Assembly: GCA_020056895.1 (NCBI GenBank)
Contig: JAGVGV010000494.1
Coordinates: 1-11,066 of the forward strand
Source of the DNA: Deltaproteobacteria bacterium
Lineage (GTDB): Bacteria > Desulfobacterota > Desulfarculia > Adiutricales > JAGVGV01
Direction: 5' to 3'
Length of the DNA stretch: 11,066 bases
Made by a program: the position numbers and the translations under genes
The notes under the pieces: model-generated
Seen by the model: only the letters and a program-made list of their open reading frames with translations
Database searches by the model: none
What the model was told of the DNA's origin: nothing
In this document: in pieces, positions 1 to 7,087 of the stretch
Layout: every line of letters starts with the position of its first letter
How positions within the stretch are numbered: position 1 is the stretch's first letter

Positions 1-528
1 CCCGCCCCTCGCCAGATGCTCCTTCACCTTGGCTGGGGCGTCGTCCGGCCAGAACAGCCGCATGGGCCGGTCCCCGGGGTCCACGCCCAAGGCCCGAATC
101 AGGTCCAAATGCCAGGTGATGGTGTGGCGGGTGGCGGGATCGGTAGTGACCACGTGGGTGAGTTCGATCTTTCGGTATTGGTGCTTGAAGGACTTGGGCT
201 GGTACCCCACCCGAACCCGGGCTCCGGTGGCGAAGGCGTAAAAGGCCCCCCGGTCCCCGCCGGATGTTTCCAACACCAGATCGTACCGGCTTCGGCGGAG
301 GTGACGGATCAGCTTCACTTGGGCCCAAAGCCCCTGGCCTCGGGGGAAAGCCAACACTTCGGCGACTCGGGGGTCGTACCGGACCAGAGGTTCGGCGCCG
401 GGATTGACCAGGTACCCGATCCGGGCCTGAGGCCAAAGATCGGCGGCGGCCTCGATCAACGGCGTGGTGGTCAACACGTCGCCCAGGTGTTTGAGCTTGA
501 TGATCAGAATGTTTTGAAAGGAATCCAT
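1..528 (-). CDS. GT9 family glycosyltransferase, LPS heptosyltransferase-like (partial, N-terminal 176 codons)
   Basis: My translation gives an uninterrupted frame from ATG at 528 to the left edge, so the C-terminal half lies outside the window. The start reads MDSFQNILIIKLKHLGDV. The KLKHLGDVLTTTPLI stretch (residues 11-25) is the glycosyltransferase family 9 signature seen in ADP-heptose:LPS heptosyltransferases, closest in feel to the WaaQ/heptosyltransferase III type. Asp17 sits where the catalytic base of WaaC lies. What is present is the N-terminal Rossmann half of a GT-B fold; the sugar-nucleotide-binding half is missing. Enzymes of this family add heptose to the LPS inner core at the cytoplasmic face of the inner membrane. 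An AAGGA Shine-Dalgarno lies about 12 bases upstream. The Trm112-like gene ends 51 bases upstream, a pairing that fits an LPS gene cluster. The exact sugar and acceptor cannot be told from this fragment. Confidence 0.86.
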   Translation of the reverse strand, partial: MDSFQNILIIKLKHLGDVLTTTPLIEAAADLWPQARIGYLVNPGAEPLVRYDPRVAEVLAFPRGQGLWAQVKLIRHLRRSRYDLVLETSGGDRGAFYAFATGARVRVGYQPKSFKHQYRKIELTHVVTTDPATRHTITWHLDLIRALGVDPGDRPMRLFWPDDAPAKVKEHLARGG

Positions 529-579
529 GAACGCCGGCGGTCCTTGTTCCGCCCCGATCCGGAAGGCAAGGGGCCTGGC

Positions 580-750
580 CTAGTCCAAGGTCCGGGCTTC
601 GTCGATGAGCATGATGGGGATGTCGTCCCGGATTTCGTACACCAGCCGGCACGTGTCGCACTTCAGGCCGGACCCGTCTTCGGTCAGGACCACCTTTTCG
701 CGGCACTTGGGACAAACCAAAATTTCAAGCAGGTCCGGGCTTACCGCCAT
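580..750 (-). CDS. Trm112 family (YcaR-like) small zinc-ribbon protein
   Basis: This 56-residue protein was found by reading the minus strand. It begins MAVSPDLLEILVCPKC and ends with a YEIRDDIPIMLIDEAR stretch, both typical of the Trm112/YcaR family at its usual length of about 60 residues. Four cysteines form a CPxC pair (13, 16) and a CxxC pair (31, 34), the expected zinc-binding set. In eukaryotes Trm112 activates methyltransferases. In bacteria the gene often sits beside LPS genes (ycaR lies between lpxK and kdsB in E. coli), and the bacterial role is poorly defined. The neighbour downstream is a GT9 glycosyltransferase, consistent with that setting. A GAGGTG Shine-Dalgarno precedes the ATG with 4 bases between. 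The gap to the upstream PAN-domain gene is 78 bases. Confidence 0.93.
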   Translation of the reverse strand: MAVSPDLLEILVCPKCREKVVLTEDGSGLKCDTCRLVYEIRDDIPIMLIDEARTLD

Positions 751-828
751 GAAACACCTCGTTTATATACTCAACTTGAAGGCGCCGGTCGAGCCGGGCG
801 CCGGCCTGGAGGAACCTTCCTATCCCGG

Positions 829-1356
829 CTATTTTACGCCCGAAACGTGGCCGTCCTTGGGCGCCGGAGCGGGGACGCCGTTTTTCAGCCGGCAACGGGG
901 TTGATCCCCTTCCAGGCCGGGTTTCAAATAGGTAAAGGATTGGCATTGCGGGTCTTTAACGCAGGCCTGGTAGCAGAGCGCGGGGTTGGCGTCCTTGAGG
1001 TCCACGGTCTGGTAGTCCATGCCGTCGCGGTCGGTGTTTTCTTCAAGCGGCACGGCGGTCAGGTCGGCCCGGACGCCCGAAACGCAACAATCGTTGGGAA
1101 CCGGATCGGGGATGGACCCCTTGATCCGGCACTTGGCCTGAGGCCCCTGAATTCCGGGTTTCACGTAGGTGAAGGACTGGCATTTCGGGTCCCGGGCGCA
1201 TTCGTCCCGGCAGAGTTCGGGTTTGGGTTCGGCCAAGTCCACCACCCTCAGGTCGCCGCCCGGCCGGTCGATGTTCGGTTCCAAGTCCTGGGCCCAGGAA
1301 AACCAGACCAGCCCCAATACCATCAGGAGCGCCAGAATGAGCAGGTTACGCGTCAT
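829..1356 (-). CDS. Secreted protein with two tandem PAN/apple domains
   Basis: This 175-residue protein starts with a short basic segment and a hydrophobic run (residues 5-19, LILALLMVLGLV in its core), then WFSWAQD, so cleavage after Ala22 by signal peptidase I is plausible. I see no lipobox cysteine. The mature part is two gapless repeats of 67 residues, 30-96 and 109-175, with 35 identical positions by my count. Repeat 1 has Cys 49, 53, 59, 76 and a CC pair at 90-91. Repeat 2 has Cys 128, 132, 138, 155 but Gly-His at 169-170 in place of CC. The CxxxCxxxxxCQSFTY core and the CCVSG ending are those of PAN_4/apple domains, which bind proteins or carbohydrates outside the cytoplasm. A GAGGT Shine-Dalgarno 5 bases before the ATG overlaps a perfect 10-base palindrome (1363-1372). 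No catalytic domain is present, and the ligand is unknown. Confidence 0.87.
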   Translation of the reverse strand: MTRNLLILALLMVLGLVWFSWAQDLEPNIDRPGGDLRVVDLAEPKPELCRDECARDPKCQSFTYVKPGIQGPQAKCRIKGSIPDPVPNDCCVSGVRADLTAVPLEENTDRDGMDYQTVDLKDANPALCYQACVKDPQCQSFTYLKPGLEGDQPRCRLKNGVPAPAPKDGHVSGVK

Positions 1357-1414
1357 TATCTACCTCGCGAGGGGCCGCGTTTTTGATCGAATCGTCTTAA
1401 TCCGCGTTTGGCGG

Positions 1415-4400
1415 CTAAGAATACTTCAATTCCACCACCGAGTCACCAAAAACCCGGCGGGCTTCGGTCAGGAGGGTCCGGCTGGGCCGTACGCCCGTGG
1501 TCAGCTTGAACACGGCCGCGCCGGCGCCGGGAACCCTGAGTTTCAACAGGGCCGGAGTGGACCCCCGGTGGGATTCGATCAGGGCTTTCAGCCGTCCCAG
1601 GTCCGCGGGCTGCATGCCGGTGGTGGAAATGGAAAACACGGCGGCTTTGGCCATTTTTTCCAGTGCGCTTTCCAGGGGATGGAATTCGAAGGCCTTGATC
1701 TTGACCGTGGCCGCGCCCCCTTTTTCGTCCACCGTGGTTTCCCCCACCACCAGGACCGGCTGATCGGTTTCGAGAATTGGCTGGGCGGTTTTGAAGGTAT
1801 CGGGAAACACCAGGATTTCGGCCACACCGGTCAGGTCTTCGAGGGAGACGAAGGCCATGCGGTCGCCTTTCTTGGTGAGTTTCTGCTGGATTTTAATCAC
1901 CATTCCGCCCATACGAACCCGGGTTTTGTCCGCCTGTTCCTTCAGCTTTTCGGAATTGGTGTCGGTCAGGGCCGCCAGTTCCCGTTCATACCGGGCCAGG
2001 GGGTGGCCGGTGATATAGAACCCCAGGGCTTCCTTTTCGTAATTCAGGCGCTGGCTTTCCCGCCATTCCGGCACGTCGGGCCAGCGGATGGCCGGGGGTC
2101 CGGCGTCGGTTTCGGCCATGGCGGCGAACAGGTTGATCTGGCCTTCTTCCTTTTCCTTTTGAAGCCGGGCGCCTCGTTCCAGAGCATCATCCAGGGCGGC
2201 GGCCATTTTGGCCCGGCCGGCTCCGCCCATATCCATGGCGCCGCACTTGATCAGGGCTTCGATGACTCGGCGGTTCACCCGGCGAAGATCGACTCGCTCG
2301 CAAAAGTCGAACAAATCCGTATAGGGCCTCGATGTTCGGGCTTCAAGGATGGAATCGATGGCCGCCTGGCCCACGCCCTTGATGGCCGCCAGGCCGAACC
2401 GGATCCGGCCGTCCACCACGGTGAACTGGATGTCGCTCTGGTTGATGTCCGGCGGCAGAACGGTGATGCCTTTTTCGCGGCATTCGCCGATGAACCGGAC
2501 GATCTTGTCCTGGTTCGAAACTTCGGCGGTGAGGAGCGCGGCCATGAATTCGACCGGGTAGTTGGCCTTGAGGTACGCCGTGTGGTACGCGACCAGGGCG
2601 TACGCCGCCGAATGGCTCTTGTTGAACCCGTATTCGGCGAAGTTGGCCATCAGTTCGAAAATATGGCCGGCCTTTTTTTCGTCCAGCTGGTTTTCCCGGG
2701 CGCCCTGCATAAACCGGCCCTTTTGTTCGGCCATGACTTCGGCGATTTTCTTGCCCATGGCCCGGCGTAAAAGGTCCGCTTCTCCCAGGGAATAATTGGC
2801 CAGAACGTTGCTGATCTGCATAACCTGTTCCTGGTACAGGATCACGCCGTACGTTTCGGCCAGCATGGGTTCGAGCTGGGGGAGTTCGTATTCCACCGGA
2901 ATCAGGCCGTGTTTGCGCTGGATGAACTGGTCCACCATGCCGCTTTTAAGGGGCCCGGGACGGTACAGGGCCACCAGGGCGATGATGTCTTCGAACCGGT
3001 TGGGCCGGAGTTTGATAAGAATTTCCCTCATGCCCGAAGATTCAAGCTGGAACACGCCGGTGGTATCGCCTCGGCATAGGAGCTTGAAGGCCTCCTCGTC
3101 GTCCATGGGCAGCCGGGCCATGTCCACGGCCGGCTTCCCGGCGCGGACGATCAGCTTGAGGATATGATCGATGAGGGTGAGGGTTTTCAGGCCCAAAAAG
3201 TCGAACTTGATCAGGCCGATGTCTTCCACGCCCTTCATGTCGAACTGAGTCACCACATCCTTGGCGGCTTCGCCTTCGACGCCGCTGGAAACGGCGTAAA
3301 GCGGCAGGTATTCCACCAGGGGCCGGTCGCCGATAACCACGCCGGCGGCGTGTTTCGAGGCGTGGCGGGGCAGGGCTTCCAAGGATTTGGCGGTTTCGAT
3401 GAGCTGGGCCACCTGGGGGTTTTCGCGGGCGGCCTGGGCCAGGCGAGGTTCTTCCTTGAGGGCGTCTTCAAGGGTGATTTTCTGCCGTTCGGGAATCAGC
3501 TTGGCGATCTTGTCCACTTCGCCGTACGGCATGCCCATGGCCCGGCCCACGTCTTTAATCACCGCCCGGGCCTGCAACTGGCCAAAGGTGATGATCTGGG
3601 CCACGTGTTCCTGGCCGCCGTATTTTTCGGCCACGTACCGGATCACCTGGTCCCGGCCGTCGGTGCAGAAGTCCACGTCGATATCCGGCATGGAGATCCG
3701 TTCCACGTTCAGGAACCGTTCAAACAACAGCCCGTACCGGATCGGATCGATGTCCGTGATGCCGGTGGCGTACGCCGCCAGGCTGCCGGCCGCCGAACCG
3801 CGGCCCGGGCCCACGGGAATACGGTTCTGCTTGGCGTAATTGATGAAATCGGCCACGATCAGAAAATAGCCCGGGAACCCCATCCGAACGATGACGTCCA
3901 GCTCATGGGCCAGGCGGTCCCGGTATTCCTTTTCCTGGTCCGGCCCGAAGTCCCCTTTGGCCGTTTCCCGGATTTCAATGAGCCGCTTTTCAAACCCTTC
4001 CTGGGCCATCTGCCGGAGCTTCGATTCGAGGCTTTCGCCGTCCTCCAAACGGAATTCGGGAAAATGGTACTGGCCCAAGGGCAGTTCCACGTCGCAGGCG
4101 TCCGCGATTTTCAGCGTGTTTTCGATGGCTTCTGGGACATCCGCAAACAGGTCCACCATGTCCTGGGGGCCTTTGAACCAGAATTCCTGAGTGCTCATCC
4201 GCATCCGGTTTTCGTCGTCCACCGTTTTGCCGGTCTGGATGCAGAGCAAAACGTCGTGGCTGTCCGCGTCCGTCTTCTTCAAATAGTGGCAGTCGTTGGT
4301 GGCCACCAAGGGCAGGCCCAGCTTTTTGGCCAGGCGGATCAAACCCTGGTTGGCCAGGTCCTGTTCGGGGATGTAGTTTTTCTGCAGTTCCAAATAGAAT

Positions 4401-4903
4401 CGGCCGGGGAACAGGTCCGCGTACCGTTTGGCCGCCTTGGCCGCTTCCTCTTCCTGGCCCGAAAGAAGCAGCCGGGGCACCTGGCCCTGAAGGCAGGCCG
4501 AACTGGCGATGATGCCTTCCGAATATTTTTCCAATATTTCGAAATCGATCCGGGGCTTGTAGTAGAACCCTTCGGTATTGGCCAGCGAAATCAATCGGTT
4601 GAGGTTCTGATACCCCAGATGGTTCATGGCCAGGAGAATCAGATGGTACCGGGGGTCGCTTTGGTCCCGGCGGTGCCGGCTTTTGGGGGTGATGTACGTT
4701 TCGCAGCCGATGATGGGCTTGATCTTGGCCTTTTTGGCTTCCTTGTAAAACTTGAACACGCCGAACATGTTGCCGTGGTCGGTCAGGGCCACGGCCGGCA
4801 TGTCCATGGCCTTGGCGGTCTTGACCAGATCGCCCACGCGGATGGCGCCGTCCAGCAGGCTGTAGGCCGAATGGACGTGAAGATGGATAAACGGCGCGCT
4901 CAT
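1415..4903 (-). CDS. dnaE: DNA polymerase III alpha subunit (replicative polymerase)
   Basis: This 1162-residue protein matches the usual DnaE1 length (E. coli 1160). It polymerises DNA at the replication fork. The PHP domain occupies about 5-215, followed by the polymerase core. Catalytic aspartates are Asp407 and Asp409 in PDIDVDF and Asp568 in LIKFDFLGL. An HhH region with IKGVG lies near 841-845. A QINLF clamp-binding motif is at 922-926, where E. coli has its QADMF site. An OB fold spans about 993-1070, and the last ~80 residues form the tau-binding region. Unlike E. coli, the PHP domain keeps a full candidate metal set: His9, His11, Asp18, His43, Glu68, His87, Cys137, Asp204, His206. 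The ATG lies 7 bases after the guaA stop, so it is probably read from the same transcript. The Shine-Dalgarno is weak (GGGA-like), which may mean coupling to guaA. Confidence 0.99.
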   Translation of the reverse strand: MSAPFIHLHVHSAYSLLDGAIRVGDLVKTAKAMDMPAVALTDHGNMFGVFKFYKEAKKAKIKPIIGCETYITPKSRHRRDQSDPRYHLILLAMNHLGYQNLNRLISLANTEGFYYKPRIDFEILEKYSEGIIASSACLQGQVPRLLLSGQEEEAAKAAKRYADLFPGRFYLELQKNYIPEQDLANQGLIRLAKKLGLPLVATNDCHYLKKTDADSHDVLLCIQTGKTVDDENRMRMSTQEFWFKGPQDMVDLFADVPEAIENTLKIADACDVELPLGQYHFPEFRLEDGESLESKLRQMAQEGFEKRLIEIRETAKGDFGPDQEKEYRDRLAHELDVIVRMGFPGYFLIVADFINYAKQNRIPVGPGRGSAAGSLAAYATGITDIDPIRYGLLFERFLNVERISMPDIDVDFCTDGRDQVIRYVAEKYGGQEHVAQIITFGQLQARAVIKDVGRAMGMPYGEVDKIAKLIPERQKITLEDALKEEPRLAQAARENPQVAQLIETAKSLEALPRHASKHAAGVVIGDRPLVEYLPLYAVSSGVEGEAAKDVVTQFDMKGVEDIGLIKFDFLGLKTLTLIDHILKLIVRAGKPAVDMARLPMDDEEAFKLLCRGDTTGVFQLESSGMREILIKLRPNRFEDIIALVALYRPGPLKSGMVDQFIQRKHGLIPVEYELPQLEPMLAETYGVILYQEQVMQISNVLANYSLGEADLLRRAMGKKIAEVMAEQKGRFMQGARENQLDEKKAGHIFELMANFAEYGFNKSHSAAYALVAYHTAYLKANYPVEFMAALLTAEVSNQDKIVRFIGECREKGITVLPPDINQSDIQFTVVDGRIRFGLAAIKGVGQAAIDSILEARTSRPYTDLFDFCERVDLRRVNRRVIEALIKCGAMDMGGAGRAKMAAALDDALERGARLQKEKEEGQINLFAAMAETDAGPPAIRWPDVPEWRESQRLNYEKEALGFYITGHPLARYERELAALTDTNSEKLKEQADKTRVRMGGMVIKIQQKLTKKGDRMAFVSLEDLTGVAEILVFPDTFKTAQPILETDQPVLVVGETTVDEKGGAATVKIKAFEFHPLESALEKMAKAAVFSISTTGMQPADLGRLKALIESHRGSTPALLKLRVPGAGAAVFKLTTGVRPSRTLLTEARRVFGDSVVELKYS

Positions 4904-4910
4904 GATTGGA

Positions 4911-6455
4911 TCATTCCCATTCGATGGTGGCGGGCGGTTTGGACGAAATATCGTAAACCACCCGGTTGATGCCCTTGACTTCGTTGATGATCCGGTTGCT
5001 GATCACGGCCAGGACATCGTACGGGACCCGGGACCAGTCCGCGGTCATGGCGTCCCGGCTGTCCACCACGCGGATGGCGGCCACGTGTTCGTACGTCCGC
5101 TGGTCGCCCATCACGCCCACGCTCCGGACGGGCAAGAGCACCGCGAAATACTGCCAGACCTGGCGGTGAAGACCGGCGGCCCGAATTTCCTGGCGGACAA
5201 TGGCGTCGGCTTCCCGCAAAACGGCCAAACGTTCCGGAGTGATTTCTCCCAATATCCGGACGGCCAGCCCTGGGCCGGGGAAGGGTTGGCGCCAAACCAG
5301 GTCTTCGGGCAACCCCAGTTCTTCGCCCACTCGGCGGACTTCATCCTTGAAGAGTTCCCGCAAGGGTTCAATCAAGGCCATTTTCATAGTCTCGGGCAGG
5401 CCGCCCACGTTGTGGTGGGTTTTAATGGTGGCCGAAGGGCCTTTGAAGGAAACGGATTCGATGACGTCCGGGTACAGGGTGCCCTGAGCCAGGTATTTGA
5501 CTTCGCCCAAACTTTTGGCTTCGGCCTCGAACACGCGGATGAATTCGTGGCCGATGATCTTTCGCTTTTGCTCTGGTTCCGTAATCCCTTTGAGCTTTTC
5601 CAGAAATCCCGACCCGGCCTGGGCGTGGACCAGGGGGATATGGTACCGCTCGTGGAAGAGCCGGACCACGTCGTCGGCTTCATTTTTCCGTAAAAGGCCG
5701 TTGTCCACGAATATGCAGGTAAGCTGGTGGCCCAAGGCTTTATGAAGAAGGACGGCCGTGACGGTGGAATCCACGCCGCCGGACAGGCCGCAGATGACCC
5801 GGTCCGACCCCACCCGGGCCCGGACGTCGGCCACAGTCCGATCGATGAAGCCGGCCATGGTCCAGTCGGGCGTGAGGCCCGCGATCTTGAACAGGAAATT
5901 GGCCAGAATTTCGCCGCCTTTGGGCGTATGGGCGACTTCGGGATGGAACTGGACGCCGTACAATTTCCGGTCCGGATCCCCCATGGCGGCGAAAGGCGAA
6001 TTGCCGCTTGCGGCCATGGTCGTGAAGCCCGCGGGCGGAGCCTTAAGCCGGTCGCCGTGGCTCATCCAGACGGCCAGCCGGTCTTCGTTCAGGCCGGCAA
6101 AAAGGGCTCCGGGATCGCTGACCAAAATTTCGGCCGGGCCGTATTCCCGGGAATCCGCCGGTTCCACTCGGCCGCCCAAGGCATGGGCCATGAGCTGCAT
6201 ACCGTAGCAAATGCCCAGGACCGGCACGCCCAAGGAAAAGACCTGGGGGTCCACCTGAGGAGCGCCATCATCGTACACCGAAGACGGCCCGCCGGACAGG
6301 ATGACCGCCTTGGGTTCGAGCTCCCGGATCCGGTCCAGGCCGATGGTGCAGGGATGAATTTCCGAATACACTTCGAGCTCCCGCACCCGCCGGGCGATGA
6401 GCTGGGTGTACTGGGACCCGAAATCCAATATCAGGACAAGGGATTGGGGCTTCAT
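4911..6455 (-). CDS. guaA: GMP synthase (glutamine-hydrolysing)
   Basis: The enzyme converts XMP, ATP and glutamine to GMP, the second step from IMP to GMP. With the start at 6455 it has 514 residues, normal for the family. The N-terminal class I glutamine amidotransferase has the triad Cys83 (GICYGMQ), His171 and Glu173 (QFHPE). The ATP-pyrophosphatase P-loop LSGGVDS is at 224-230. The dimerisation/XMP-binding end carries KTHHNVGG (345-352) and the invariant KPPATIEWE tail. An in-frame ATG at 6500 would add 15 unrelated residues. I prefer 6455 because an AAGGAAA Shine-Dalgarno lies 5 bases before it and the protein then begins at the family's first beta strand. The ATG shares an ATGA junction with the stop of the DUF4276 gene, so translation is probably coupled to that gene rather than directly to guaB. 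Confidence 0.99.
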   Translation of the reverse strand: MKPQSLVLILDFGSQYTQLIARRVRELEVYSEIHPCTIGLDRIRELEPKAVILSGGPSSVYDDGAPQVDPQVFSLGVPVLGICYGMQLMAHALGGRVEPADSREYGPAEILVSDPGALFAGLNEDRLAVWMSHGDRLKAPPAGFTTMAASGNSPFAAMGDPDRKLYGVQFHPEVAHTPKGGEILANFLFKIAGLTPDWTMAGFIDRTVADVRARVGSDRVICGLSGGVDSTVTAVLLHKALGHQLTCIFVDNGLLRKNEADDVVRLFHERYHIPLVHAQAGSGFLEKLKGITEPEQKRKIIGHEFIRVFEAEAKSLGEVKYLAQGTLYPDVIESVSFKGPSATIKTHHNVGGLPETMKMALIEPLRELFKDEVRRVGEELGLPEDLVWRQPFPGPGLAVRILGEITPERLAVLREADAIVRQEIRAAGLHRQVWQYFAVLLPVRSVGVMGDQRTYEHVAAIRVVDSRDAMTADWSRVPYDVLAVISNRIINEVKGINRVVYDISSKPPATIEWE

Positions 6456-7087
6456 ATGGGTTTCCTTGCCGGATCGATGAGTTGTTCGATGGTGGTCCAA
6501 AGCCGGTTACAGGAGGCCGCGTTTTGCCGGACGATGTCCGGGTTTAGGCGGGCCAACAGGTCCCCGGCATGCTGGATTTTATGATATTTACCTTTGGAGG
6601 TCGAACGGGTGGCCTGTTCCAGGGCCGGAACCAGACGATCTTTGGGGATTTTTTCCGGTTCGTTGGTGTTGGGGATGGGTTTGGCGTTGAAATCCGGTCC
6701 GTAGTAGGCCCGCAAGGCCTCCGGGTCACTGACCAGCCAGGCTTCCATGGCTTGGACGAACAAATGGGCGTGATCATCCGTCAGGTCGGGCGCGGACCAG
6801 CCAAACGTTTTGTTCAAATAGGTCCAGATCGCGGCTCCTTCGGGAAGAGGGCCGTCGGAATCCACCAGCAGCATCAGAAATTCGCCTTGGGCTTGTTTAC
6901 AAGCCCGGTTGAATCTTTTGAAGGTTTCCTGGTTCGATCCGCCGGCTATTAGCCGCCACCGGATTTTCCGATCCCGGGCTTTCTGGACAAGGGGCTGGAA
7001 AAACATGCTCAAGCCTCGCCGGAGCTTGATTTGCGTGTGTTCGTCCGCGCCGCCGCCCTCGACGAACAAACGGATTTCCTTTACCAC
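6452..7087 (-). CDS. DUF4276 family protein, TOPRIM-like, partner of the adjacent ATPase
   Basis: The protein has 211 residues from a GTG at 7087. I recognise the DUF4276 pattern: an N-terminal IRLFVEGGGADE strand and loop (5-16), LMLLVDSDGP (71-80), and TDDHAHLFVQAMEAWLVSD (103-121), with conserved Asp104, Asp105, His106, His108, Glu115 and Trp117. The Glu10 in VEGGG and the Asp76-x-Asp78 pair resemble the two acidic motifs of TOPRIM nucleases and primases; this is my reading, not a computed match. The biochemical function is unknown. The open frame extends upstream to an ATG at 7147, but those 20 residues lie inside the ATPase gene and lack family character. The GTG overlaps the ATPase stop by 7 bases. 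A TTG six codons further in, after AAGGA, is a less likely start. The stop overlaps guaA as ATGA. The likely role is effector of a two-gene conflict system. Confidence 0.85.
   Translation of the reverse strand: MVKEIRLFVEGGGADEHTQIKLRRGLSMFFQPLVQKARDRKIRWRLIAGGSNQETFKRFNRACKQAQGEFLMLLVDSDGPLPEGAAIWTYLNKTFGWSAPDLTDDHAHLFVQAMEAWLVSDPEALRAYYGPDFNAKPIPNTNEPEKIPKDRLVPALEQATRSTSKGKYHKIQHAGDLLARLNPDIVRQNAASCNRLWTTIEQLIDPARKPI
6461..6467 (-). promoter_or_regulatory. Ribosome binding site deciding the guaA start
   Basis: The minus strand reads AAGGAAA, then five bases (cccat), then ATG at 6455. This is the best Shine-Dalgarno near the guaA N-terminus. It lies inside the last codons of the DUF4276 gene, so ribosomes finishing that gene pass directly over it. 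Confidence 0.8.

Noticed and set aside
781..802. GGCGCC inverted repeat between the PAN and Trm112 genes as an intrinsic terminator
   Set aside because: The stem is short and bulged, and no T-run follows it on the minus strand, so termination is not supported.
725..946. 73-codon minus-strand frame overlapping the PAN and Trm112 genes
   Set aside because: It is Arg/Pro/Gly-rich, shares no family features, and overlaps the well-supported PAN gene and the Trm112 start in another frame.
1357..1414. Terminator or promoter between dnaE and the PAN gene
   Set aside because: Only a direct repeat of AAACGCGG and a 10-base palindrome over the Shine-Dalgarno are visible; neither has a terminator tail or paired promoter boxes.
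16..4969. Very long open frames on the plus strand (456, 533 and 601 codons) antisense to the GT9, PAN and dnaE genes
   Set aside because: They are mirror frames of real genes in GC-rich codon usage. Their translations are low-complexity mixtures of Gly, His, Phe and Val with no recognisable domain, and one spans three minus-strand genes and their gaps.
6456..6500. Upstream ATG giving guaA 15 extra residues
   Set aside because: The added residues lie inside the DUF4276 gene and are not family-like; the ATG at 6455 has a strong, well-spaced Shine-Dalgarno.
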